From Bacteroidaceae bacterium (lineage in GTDB: Bacteria > Bacteroidota > Bacteroidia > Bacteroidales > Bacteroidaceae), in the NCBI GenBank assembly GCA_017467885.1, contig JAFUKC010000023.1:1-42541 (forward strand): a DNA stretch of 42,541 nucleotides. The letters are read 5' to 3'. Positions 26,995 through 35,021 of this stretch are shown one piece after another; the stretch's first letter is position 1; every line of letters begins with the position of its first letter. A program made the position numbers and the translations under genes. The notes under the pieces are model-generated. The model was given only the letters and a program-made list of their open reading frames with translations, made no database searches and was not told where the DNA came from.

Positions 26995-29021
26995 TAGTGC
27001 CTACGTGAATTAAGAGATTCTGCCAACATTTCAACGATTTCATTTTGTTGCTGTATGGTACTAGAGAGAGCATCGGTGGTTTGAGTCAAACTAGAACTAT
27101 ATTGGTCAAGGTACTTGTGCGTGGTTGCTTGTACTGTTCGGCTATACTGTGTAAGACCTTCTTGTAACTGAGCAAATATGCTTCCAAGTCCTTGCTTGAT
27201 AGTCTCGAATTTAGCAGCATATTCACTTGACATTTCACCAGAGCTTTCAAGTAATTCTTTGACAGCGTCAATGCCCCTCTGATTATTGCGTTGAATCTCT
27301 TCCATTTTGACAGAATATTCGTTTTGGCTCTTACTGAATAGTTGGGTAGCAAACTTCATATCTCCTGTAATTGTTTGCAAATGCGCGGTACTTCCTGCTA
27401 TTTGACCTTGCGCCTGTTGGAACAGGCTCATAGTGCCTAAAATATTTTCATTAAGCTTTCCAAGACGTATAATACCTTCATTGAATGTTTCAAGCAATTT
27501 CCGGGTTTCAGTAGTTGTATCTTCCTGTAAAGCTATCAAGTCTGCCTGTTTGTTACTGATATCTGTAGTTATGCTAGCAACAGACTCTTGAACCGAACTT
27601 GAAAGCGAAGAAATAGTGCTATTAAGGAAAGCACCCATTTTTTCAGAAGCATCAGCGAGTTTGCTTATCATCTGATTGCTTTGCTCCTGCGAAGTAGTAG
27701 AAATTCCGTCTATTACATTATGCACTTCATTAATCGCCTCACTAATTGCTCCTGTCGCAAAAGATATTTGCTCCTGCATCTGTTGCATAGCTGTAGAATT
27801 CGCATTTGCAGAAGTAGTAGAAATGTCAGCAACCGCGGATTTAACCTCATTAATTGTTGTTTGAAGTTGAATAGATATTCTATCCATATTTTGTGGGAAT
27901 TCCGCCATCGCCTGTGTTGCAGTACCTAACTGCATCGCCAGACCTTCAAGTTCATTAACCGCAGGTTTAGATATACTAGATTTAAATTCATCAACAACTG
28001 TAGCCATACTATCTTTAAGCTCGCTAACAACACCCTGAATCATCTCATTCGCAGGAGCAGTGACTTTTTCAGAGACCATATCAATATGTTGAATAATTGC
28101 CTTTGTTGTAGCATCAACATTTTCCATTAGAGGCAAAATCTTCTGTTGCATTTGACGAGATAATGATTCATCAAACCCATTATTGAGTTCTATAGCCAAA
28201 TCGGTAGAGAAAGATTTCAAGGCCTTTGTTTGCTCTGTGCTTTCAGCAAGTATCTCACGAATAGCATTTCCAATGGATACGACCTGACTATCCGAATTAG
28301 AATAAACTAATTTATCATTTATACTCTTGGCGTTTTCCGCTGAACTAGATATAATCGCACTCGACTGATTTATAATAAGAGTTTGAATCTTATCATATAG
28401 TGTAACTAGCAATTGTTCTTGATTTTTACTAGCAAGAGCTACATCATCAATATAATATTGTCTATCTAATTTCTCTGTCAATCTAGATAATTGTTTGGAC
28501 AACTTATTTCTAGATGACTTATCAATAAAAATAAAGATAATAGAAAGAGACATACCTAACAATGATGTAGCGAACGCAGTAGCCATACCACCTAAAAGCA
28601 TTTCTATGCTTTCTTGTATTTTGGTAGTGTCAGAACTGTCAAAACCTTGAATACCTAATGTCAATCCCAAGAAAGTACCAAGAAGACCCAAACCAACCAA
28701 TGTTCCTGATGCTGTATCAATCATCCTAATATTAAGATTGGCTGTAGCACATACATTCTCTGACGAAAAGTATTCAGAAGAAGGGATATTAGTTTTATCC
28801 CCATCTTCAGACTGAACAATAAATGAAGACACGTAGCTGTCCTTAATATTAGACAACCTTGTTTTTCCTATAGCAGTTAAAATATCATCTGCATCGGCAA
28901 CCAACCTTATCTGCTTGGTTATTCTTGGGAGTTTCAACACTTCCCAAAGAAAATATATAAAAACCAAAGAGATAAAAGCCAATGACAATGTTGTCGTATT
29001 TTCTCGAAACATTTCTAGCAT
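26994..29021 (-). CDS. zorA: Zorya protein ZorA, MotA/ExbB-like motor with long tail
   Basis: This 675-residue protein has a TM helix at about residues 11-29, then the MotA/TolQ/ExbB core with two more TM helices, GLLGTFLGLTLGI (about 107-120) and GGMATAFATSLLGMSLSIIFIF (about 144-166). About 500 residues of predominantly helical, Ser/Thr/Gln-rich tail follow. The tail makes it far longer than flagellar MotA (about 290) and is the hallmark of ZorA, whose tail projects into the cytoplasm and is needed for defence. It is the first gene of the operon. A TATATTTG box lies about 36 bp upstream and the XRE regulator gene is divergent. Confidence 0.93.
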   Translation of the reverse strand: MLEMFRENTTTLSLAFISLVFIYFLWEVLKLPRITKQIRLVADADDILTAIGKTRLSNIKDSYVSSFIVQSEDGDKTNIPSSEYFSSENVCATANLNIRMIDTASGTLVGLGLLGTFLGLTLGIQGFDSSDTTKIQESIEMLLGGMATAFATSLLGMSLSIIFIFIDKSSRNKLSKQLSRLTEKLDRQYYIDDVALASKNQEQLLVTLYDKIQTLIINQSSAIISSSAENAKSINDKLVYSNSDSQVVSIGNAIREILAESTEQTKALKSFSTDLAIELNNGFDESLSRQMQQKILPLMENVDATTKAIIQHIDMVSEKVTAPANEMIQGVVSELKDSMATVVDEFKSSISKPAVNELEGLAMQLGTATQAMAEFPQNMDRISIQLQTTINEVKSAVADISTTSANANSTAMQQMQEQISFATGAISEAINEVHNVIDGISTTSQEQSNQMISKLADASEKMGAFLNSTISSLSSSVQESVASITTDISNKQADLIALQEDTTTETRKLLETFNEGIIRLGKLNENILGTMSLFQQAQGQIAGSTAHLQTITGDMKFATQLFSKSQNEYSVKMEEIQRNNQRGIDAVKELLESSGEMSSEYAAKFETIKQGLGSIFAQLQEGLTQYSRTVQATTHKYLDQYSSSLTQTTDALSSTIQQQNEIVEMLAESLNSRRH

Positions 29022-29056
29022 AATTGTTTATGTATTTATAGATTACACGTTAAATG

Positions 29057-29064
29057 CAAATATA
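29057..29064 (-). promoter_or_regulatory. Candidate -7 box of the Zorya operon
   Basis: The minus strand reads TATATTTG, 36 bp before the zorA ATG. A TTTG lies 25 nt further upstream (29093-29090), a longer spacing than usual. Confidence 0.45.
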
Positions 29065-29205
29065 AACATTTTTTAGAGAAAATCTATTCCAAAGAGCAAT
29101 ATTTATGCAAAAGGGATAATGTCAATACAGAATACAGAAAACCCTTTAAATGTTAAAAAAATAAATTTGTGGCAATTTAATAGTTTACAAATAAATTATT
29201 ATTGT

Positions 29206-29213
29206 TATTTTTG
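29206..29213 (+). promoter_or_regulatory. Candidate -7 box of the XRE-peptidase/PIN operon
   Basis: TATTTTTG matches TAnnTTTG, 20 bp before the ATG at 29234. No clear TTTG is seen at -33, so expression may be weak or regulated. Confidence 0.45.
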
Positions 29214-29233
29214 TAAACCTAAAATATAAAACT

Positions 29234-30286
29234 ATGAAAGAGATATTTCCAATAAGACTAAAACAGGCACGTATAATGCAAGGGCTATCAATGGACTCTC
29301 TTTGTGAAAAGGCAAATTTTGCACTCAGTAAACAAGCCATTTCAAAATATGAGACTGGAAAAATGATGCCCGATAGCAAGTCTTTGATTATTTTGTCAAA
29401 TGCGTTAGGAGTAAGCATCGATTACTTCTTTCGCCCTATTGCTATATCTATTGATAAAGTTGAATTTCGCAAGAGGTCAAAATTAGGTGTAAAACAGGTA
29501 GATGCTATCAAAGAGTTAGTTAGAGATAAGTTAGAACGTTATTTCGAAATAGAATCCATAATTGATATTCAAACTGATTTTAAGTCGGTATATGACAATG
29601 TTTTGATTCAGGGAGAAGATGATATTTTTCCCGTTGTTGCACGAATCAAAGAAGAATGGAAACTTGGCGAGGATGGCATCAATAATCTTATTGAGATATT
29701 AGAGGAAAATAAAATAAAAGTTATAGAGATAGATGCCCCTAACAGTTTTGACGGATTAAGCGGATATGCTAATGGCAAAAATCCTGTAATTGTTCTCAAC
29801 AAGAATTTCGATAGTGAACGCAAACGTTTCACTGCATTGCATGAGTTGGGGCATTTGCTTCTCAACTTTGATAATTCAATAGATGAGAAACAAGTTGAAA
29901 ATTTTTGCAATTTATTTGCAAATGAAATGCTTATCTCCAAAAGCGTATTCATACAAAAAATAGGTATGAACCGCAAAGATATTTCATTGCAGGAGTTGCA
30001 GGATATTCAGTTTCAATTTGGAATTTCCATTGATGCTTTGATGTACAAAGCAAAAGAATTAAATATTATAACCGATGCCCGATACAGGACTTTCTGCATC
30101 AAAAAGAACCAAACTAAAAGATTTAAAGAAGAGGTAGAAAGAAGTCGTTATAAACAAGAAGAATCCAATCGCTTTGTACGTTTGGTATATCGTGCTTTGG
30201 CAAGCGAAATTATTTCTATATCAAAGGCAGGCTCGCTGCTAAACATTCCTGTAAATGCAATACGAAATCAACTAAACTTGGTATAG
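29234..30286 (+). CDS. XRE-family regulator fused to ImmA/IrrE metallopeptidase
   Basis: This 350-residue protein has an N-terminal helix-turn-helix (about residues 5-60: RLKQARIMQGLSMDSLCEKA, then SKQAISKYETGKMMPDSKSL). The middle domain contains the zinc-peptidase motif HELGH at residues 203-207 (ALHELGHLLLNF) and a downstream ANEMLI with the likely third ligand Glu. This fusion is typical of ImmA/IrrE (COG2856) proteins, which cleave repressors or act as antitoxins. The PIN-domain gene follows after 1 bp, so both are made from one transcript. The gene is divergent from zorA and could regulate both promoters. Substrate and signal are not visible. Confidence 0.93.
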   Translation: MKEIFPIRLKQARIMQGLSMDSLCEKANFALSKQAISKYETGKMMPDSKSLIILSNALGVSIDYFFRPIAISIDKVEFRKRSKLGVKQVDAIKELVRDKLERYFEIESIIDIQTDFKSVYDNVLIQGEDDIFPVVARIKEEWKLGEDGINNLIEILEENKIKVIEIDAPNSFDGLSGYANGKNPVIVLNKNFDSERKRFTALHELGHLLLNFDNSIDEKQVENFCNLFANEMLISKSVFIQKIGMNRKDISLQELQDIQFQFGISIDALMYKAKELNIITDARYRTFCIKKNQTKRFKEEVERSRYKQEESNRFVRLVYRALASEIISISKAGSLLNIPVNAIRNQLNLV

Positions 30287-30287
30287 A

Positions 30288-30794
30288 ATGGAAATTGTAG
30301 TAAACGACACAAATATATTCATAGACCTATACTCAATCGGACTATTGGAACAATTCTTTGAATTGCCAATAACCGTGCACACAGTTGATTTTGTTATCAA
30401 TGAACTGAAAGAACCAGAACAACTCAAAGCTGTAAACGAGTTTATAAAGAACGGCAAATTGAAAGTTCAAAATTTTGACACAAAAGATTTGATTGACATT
30501 ATCAATTTACAGAGCAGAGCCGGCGGTAACGTGTCTATTACAGACTGTGCTGTGTGGCATTATGCAAAGATTAATAACTACACATTGTTAACAGGCGACG
30601 GGCAGCTACGAAACAAGGCGATAGAATCAAGATTAACGGTAAAAGGCATTATTTATGTATTCGATCAATTAATCGAATGTGGCGTCATTTTTCCTCGAAT
30701 GGCCATAAGCAAGATACAAGATTTAATGAACATCAATACCAGATTGCCCAAAAAAATAATTCAAGAACGCATAGAGAAGTGGAGCAATACATAA
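30288..30794 (+). CDS. PIN-domain protein, putative toxin
   Basis: This 168-residue protein has the PIN nuclease pattern of four acidic residues: Asp7 (VVNDTNIFIDL), Glu39 (VINELKEPEQ), Asp86 (SITDCAVWHYA) and Asp104 (LLTGDGQLR). PIN proteins cut RNA and are the toxins of many type II toxin-antitoxin modules. Its partner here is the ImmA/IrrE-fused XRE protein that ends one base upstream. PIN-like families have been described next to COG2856 proteins, and this gene may belong to that group (DUF4411-like, not verified). It is slightly longer than the typical PIN toxin of about 135 residues. Confidence 0.85.
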   Translation: MEIVVNDTNIFIDLYSIGLLEQFFELPITVHTVDFVINELKEPEQLKAVNEFIKNGKLKVQNFDTKDLIDIINLQSRAGGNVSITDCAVWHYAKINNYTLLTGDGQLRNKAIESRLTVKGIIYVFDQLIECGVIFPRMAISKIQDLMNINTRLPKKIIQERIEKWSNT

Positions 30795-30808
30795 TGCTCC
30801 ATTTTTAT

Positions 30809-31009
30809 TACGCTACAAAACCCCACTAGCCGTAATAGGATTATCTCCTTATAAGGAAACTTTTGACAATTCCATTGTCGATTTTCGGCTACACTCATTG
30901 CGATTGAAAATAAATTTTCACTCATTCGTTTGCTCGAAAATTCACGCTCCTACGCTACAAAATTCCCGAAGAAGTAACAGGATAAATCTCCTTGTATGGG
31001 AATTTTTCC
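30809..31009. repeat. Degenerate direct repeat at island border
   Basis: Two similar segments, about 30809-30866 and 30951-31009, share TACGCTACAAAA at the start and ATCTCCTT in the middle. They are roughly 142 bp apart. The second is the 3' end of the phage-like fragment on the minus strand, so the first is probably a decayed duplicate of it. Confidence 0.5.
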
Positions 31010-31272
31010 GCACCGATATAAAGCGTATCAAATGCGTCTGTTCCGTCTGTGCGGTGTTCGAGCAAGTTCTCTTCTGTCTCGTCCAACTTCTCACCGCCTT
31101 TGTCCTTGCAGAAACCGTTGCGCCCACGAACAACACCTGCTGTTTGAATGGCAAGAATAAGGTCATCGTTATTCTGACAGTTGAAGAACGGCATCAGCCT
31201 CTGCTTGCCGGCAAAGCCTTGATTGATTAAAAGGTACTTTTCATCGTATCGCATAGAAATCAAATAGCGCAA
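30955..31272 (-). pseudogene. Phage-type protein fragment, probable terminase C-terminus
   Basis: This open stretch of about 105 codons lacks a normal gene start; the Met at 31272 lies beside the transposase remnant. It contains [37 protein letters not shown] and EHRTDGTDAFDTLYIGAEKFPY. The last block resembles the C-terminus of large terminase subunits of Bacteroidales phages as I remember them. It is probably a truncated remnant of a prophage or related element. The assignment is tentative and rests on that recollection. Confidence 0.45.
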
Positions 31273-31512
31273 AGCATGTCTCGCAAAGGCAACTGCTTAG
31301 ATAATGCTATGATGGAAAACTTATTTGGACTTATGAAGCCTGAATTATTAAATTTACAGGAGTGGGATGATATTGAACAGTTCAAGAAAGAACTTATTAG
31401 ATACATACACTACTACAATAATGATAGAATCAAATTGAGGCTAAATGGAAAAAGCCCGGTACAATACCGAGCTTTATTCCAATCTAAGTCAGCCTCTTTA
31501 TTTATACGATGA
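31261..31512 (+). pseudogene. IS3-family transposase C-terminal remnant
   Basis: The last roughly 80 residues of an IS3-type DDE transposase are present: [20 protein letters not shown] (with the catalytic Glu), then [22 protein letters not shown]. The frame continues a few codons upstream of the ATG at 31276, as expected if the 5' part was lost at about 31260. No upstream transposase frame or terminal inverted repeats are visible. The stop codon lies only 6 bp from the end of the phosphohexomutase gene. It marks the right border of the accessory island. Confidence 0.85.
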
Positions 31513-31518
31513 TTATTA

Positions 31519-33258
31519 TCAGATACCCATTGCACTCTTCATCTCGGCAATGACAGCATCGGCAGCTTTCGACGCAGCTTCGTAGTCGGCTGCACACTCC
31601 ATTTTGCCTTTAGCCTCCATGTAGAATTTAATCTTGGGCTCGGTTCCCGAGGGACGTACCGACACCTTGTTTCCACCGGCTGTAAAATATTGCAATACAT
31701 TCGAAGCCTCGGGCATGTCAATGTCGGTTACATTGCCATCTCCATCAATCTGCTTCAAAGCTTTAAAATCCTTATATGCAACAACCTTGTCACCGGCCAT
31801 CTCTTTCAGCGGATTGGTACGGAAGTTCTCCATCATCTGACGTATTTCATCTGCACCACTCTTGCCGGGCTTAACAACGTTTACTGTAATCTCCTTCGAG
31901 AAACCATACTCGACGTATATTTCCATCAGCATTTCGTACAGAGTCTTACCATTATCTTTAGCCCATGCTGCTATTTCGGCTGCAAGGCTACATGCCGAAA
32001 CGGCATCCTTGTCACGGCAGAAGTCCTCGGCCAAGAAACCAAAACTCTCTTCACCACCACCGATATATTTGGCTATGCCTTCGTTGTCGCGAATGACCTT
32101 TGCAATCCATTTGAAACCGGTGTAGCAATCGTACATCTTTATTGAGTTCTTCTGTGCAATCTCTTTGATAACCTCGGTTGTAACGATTGTCTTTACAACA
32201 AATTCCTTGCCTGTCATCTTGCCCAATTTGTTGTATTGGGTAATAATATAATAGAGGAATATCATGCAAGTCTGGTTACCGTTAATGATAGCCCAATCGC
32301 CTTTATCGTTCTTGCAGGCAATGGCTATACGGTCGGCATCGGGGTCTGATGCCAAAACAATCTCAGCATCAATTTCGCGTGCAAGATTCATTGCCATAGT
32401 CATCGCTTCGGGGTTCTCGGGGTTGGGAGATACCACTGTCGGGAAGTTGCCATCCTTAATCATCTGCTCCTCGACACAATGGATGTTCTCGAATCCCCAA
32501 CGACGCAACGACGCAGGTATCAAATCCCGGCCGCATCCATGAATCGGTGTATATACTATCTTCAAATCCTTATGACGTGCTATCACATCGGGGGCTATTG
32601 AAAGAGTGTGTATCTGCTCAAGGAATACATTATCCACCTCTTTGCCTATAACCTCGATAAGAGCAGGATTACCAACAAATTTAATATCCTCTACAGCTAC
32701 TTTATCCACATGTTCGATAATGGCTGTATCGTGGGGCGCAAGCACCTGTGCGCCATCTTCCCAATAGGCTTTATAACCATTGTACTCTTTGGGATTGTGG
32801 CTTGCTGTAATGTTCACACCGCTTTGGCAACCCAAATGTCTGATGGCAAAAGATATCTCGGGCGTGGGACGCAAATCCTCGAAAAGATAAACCTTTATAC
32901 CATTAGCCGAGAATATGTTGGCCGATACCTCGGCAAACAAACGGCTGTTGTTACGGCAATCGTGACCCACCACAACAGATATCTGCTCCTTATCCTTAAA
33001 ACATTCATTCAGATAATCGGCCATACCTTGTGTAGCCTTACCTACAGTGTAAATATTCATTCTGTTGCTGCCGGCACCCATTATTCCGCGCAACCCACCG
33101 GTTCCGAACTCCAAGTCTTTATAAAAAGCATCGATAAGCGGGGTTTTATCCTCGCTCTCGAGCATACTCTTAACCTCACTGCGAGTAACTTCATCGTAAG
33201 CCGGAGCAAGCCATCCGTTTGCTTTCTCCGTAACCATTTTAATAAGTTCCAAATCCAT
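31519..33258 (-). CDS. Phosphohexomutase (phosphoglucomutase/phosphomannomutase)
   Basis: This 579-residue alpha-D-phosphohexomutase interconverts hexose 1- and 6-phosphates. All four family motifs are seen: the phosphoserine loop NITASHNPKEYNGYK (Ser near 153), the metal loop ASDPDADRIAI, the sugar-binding loop GGGEESFGF and the phosphate-binding SVRPSGTEPKIKFY. Its length is that of the long PGM/PMM type common in Bacteroidota. It would link glycogen and glucose to nucleotide-sugar supply for the nearby glycosyltransferases. The IS3 remnant ends 6 bp from its stop codon but does not disrupt it. Substrate preference is undecided. Confidence 0.95.
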   Translation of the reverse strand: MDLELIKMVTEKANGWLAPAYDEVTRSEVKSMLESEDKTPLIDAFYKDLEFGTGGLRGIMGAGSNRMNIYTVGKATQGMADYLNECFKDKEQISVVVGHDCRNNSRLFAEVSANIFSANGIKVYLFEDLRPTPEISFAIRHLGCQSGVNITASHNPKEYNGYKAYWEDGAQVLAPHDTAIIEHVDKVAVEDIKFVGNPALIEVIGKEVDNVFLEQIHTLSIAPDVIARHKDLKIVYTPIHGCGRDLIPASLRRWGFENIHCVEEQMIKDGNFPTVVSPNPENPEAMTMAMNLAREIDAEIVLASDPDADRIAIACKNDKGDWAIINGNQTCMIFLYYIITQYNKLGKMTGKEFVVKTIVTTEVIKEIAQKNSIKMYDCYTGFKWIAKVIRDNEGIAKYIGGGEESFGFLAEDFCRDKDAVSACSLAAEIAAWAKDNGKTLYEMLMEIYVEYGFSKEITVNVVKPGKSGADEIRQMMENFRTNPLKEMAGDKVVAYKDFKALKQIDGDGNVTDIDMPEASNVLQYFTAGGNKVSVRPSGTEPKIKFYMEAKGKMECAADYEAASKAADAVIAEMKSAMGI

Positions 33259-33320
33259 AATATTATATTTTATTGATTATTACTTTATCATAAACAACTG
33301 TTCATCTTTATGCCTTGATG

Positions 33321-33328
33321 CAAAGATA
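33321..33328 (-). promoter_or_regulatory. Candidate -7 box for the phosphohexomutase gene
   Basis: The minus strand reads TATCTTTG, about 63 bp before the ATG. No clear -33 TTTG is seen. Confidence 0.4.
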
Positions 33329-33374
33329 ATTATTTATATTAGAAGCTGTTTATGTTTCAATGAAAAGTTTCTTA

Positions 33375-35021
33375 TTATTTTGCAACAGGAACAAGATATT
33401 TATCGCCCGTTTGTTCCAAAAATGCCTTTTTATAGGCATCGGGATATCCGGGACGCTTAACAGTGGCACCTAACCCGGTTGATGTACGTTCAAATTTGCC
33501 GTCCTTCTCGGGCTTCACAACCAAATCGTTGTATTTTACAATGATATACTCTCCAAACTTTTTCCACTCGGCCAAGGCCTCCTCGGCACTGCTGCAGGTA
33601 AACTCCTCGAGTAAACGGAGCGCACGCTTGGGCGATGATTGCAACGAAGCAAGTGCCTCCTGCTCCACAGCCTTGCTCTGCTCGTATATCTTATTCTCCA
33701 ATTCACCCTGCACACGCTTCATATCATCGACAACAAGCGAATATTTGGGATATATCATATTAGAGACCCAATTGAATACCCAGAAGGATGATTTCCACGA
33801 GAATGTCACCTGGTCGGAGAACTCCTCGGCGTAACAATCGGGTATTGTTTTCGTACCACAATACACCGGAGTATAGATAATCATATTTGCATCGTCGGTG
33901 CCAAACCACATTACACCGCCAACAGGATTGGGTAAATGAGAACGCAACTGTGCAACAAAGGTAAATGCAGTCTGGTAAGTAGATATAGGACGTTCGTTAA
34001 AATACTCCTTGCCTTCGTATTCAAAACCGAGAGGCGAGAGACGATAGGGCATATTATAGATACCGCCACCAATATCCTGTGTAATATCGAAAGGAGTTCC
34101 CTCGTAATGATCTCGCATTCCGTTTTGTACATCCTGCAACGACAGAGGAGCCTTTGGCTTCACATAAAGAGGCATAGGCTGTGCTGTTGCATCTCCCGAA
34201 GCCCAAGCCAAATAATCGTTCATATCCAAATCGGCATACATATTAAAGAAACTCCATACGCGGGCATCACAGTAGCGCAATGCGCCAAAATCGGCCGGGC
34301 AGTAGGCGTCGGCAAAACTGAAATCTTCGTCTTTACCGCTGAAGTATCCTTTTTTACGTGCAAACTTCACCACATCCTTTGAATAGATTACATTCTCTTT
34401 ATCCTTCATATTGAACTTACGAATACGCGACTGATTGGCATGCGCCGAGATACAGTCGTCGGGAATACGTATAGCCACCCAGACTGTACCTTTTTCGCCG
34501 GGACCTTTGCCTATCATCTCCAATATCCATGCTTCGTTCGGGTCGGCAATAGAGAAACTCTCGCCCGAACTGTAATAGCCATATTCGTTTGTGAGTTTGG
34601 TCATAACATCGATAGCCTCGCGGGCTGTTTTTGAACGCTGCAATGCTATGTATATAAGACTTCCGTAATCTATAATACCTGTGGTATCTACAAGTTCGGC
34701 ACGCCCACCGAAGGTGGTTTCGGCTATTGCAACCTGATGTTCGTTGATATTCCCGACAACATTATAAGTTACGGGAGCTTCGGGAATAGAACCAAGATAT
34801 TTACCGGTATCCCAATCGTAAACCTCACGCATTGTTCCTTCAGGGTGTACACCGGCTGCAAAGTGAGCAAGAAAGCCGCTCATTCCAAAGCTGTCGGCAC
34901 TGTACGATATAAAGACCGAACCATCGGCCGATGCTTTCTTTCCAACAATAAAGTTGGTACATGCCTCGCCATTCATTACCAACAGCATAAGGCCAAGAAT
35001 TGATAAGATGATTTTCTTCAT
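33375..35021 (-). CDS. C69-family dipeptidase-like hydrolase (Ntn fold)
   Basis: This 548-residue protein has a signal-like N-terminus (residues 1-20) directly followed by Cys21 (GEACTNFIVGKKASADGS). In peptidase family C69 the Cys becomes the N-terminal nucleophile after removal of the leader. IADPNEAWILEMIGKGPGEKGTVWVAIRIPD and VGNINEHQVAIAETTFGGR are family blocks. Such enzymes cleave dipeptides, probably in the periplasm here given the leader. The gene overlaps the M23 gene by 4 bp (ATGA), so it is the last member of the flippase-M23-C69 operon. Confidence 0.92.
   Translation of the reverse strand: MKKIILSILGLMLLVMNGEACTNFIVGKKASADGSVFISYSADSFGMSGFLAHFAAGVHPEGTMREVYDWDTGKYLGSIPEAPVTYNVVGNINEHQVAIAETTFGGRAELVDTTGIIDYGSLIYIALQRSKTAREAIDVMTKLTNEYGYYSSGESFSIADPNEAWILEMIGKGPGEKGTVWVAIRIPDDCISAHANQSRIRKFNMKDKENVIYSKDVVKFARKKGYFSGKDEDFSFADAYCPADFGALRYCDARVWSFFNMYADLDMNDYLAWASGDATAQPMPLYVKPKAPLSLQDVQNGMRDHYEGTPFDITQDIGGGIYNMPYRLSPLGFEYEGKEYFNERPISTYQTAFTFVAQLRSHLPNPVGGVMWFGTDDANMIIYTPVYCGTKTIPDCYAEEFSDQVTFSWKSSFWVFNWVSNMIYPKYSLVVDDMKRVQGELENKIYEQSKAVEQEALASLQSSPKRALRLLEEFTCSSAEEALAEWKKFGEYIIVKYNDLVVKPEKDGKFERTSTGLGATVKRPGYPDAYKKAFLEQTGDKYLVPVAK

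Noticed and set aside
26305-29021. Flagellar or gliding motor stator (MotAB) or TonB-ExbBD energiser
   Set aside because: The long ZorA tail, the adjacent EH-signature protein and SNF2 helicase, and the absence of motility or TonB genes fit Zorya better.
30898-31230. Plus-strand 110-codon frame at the island border
   Set aside because: It is opposite the better-supported phage-like fragment and contains no conserved motif.
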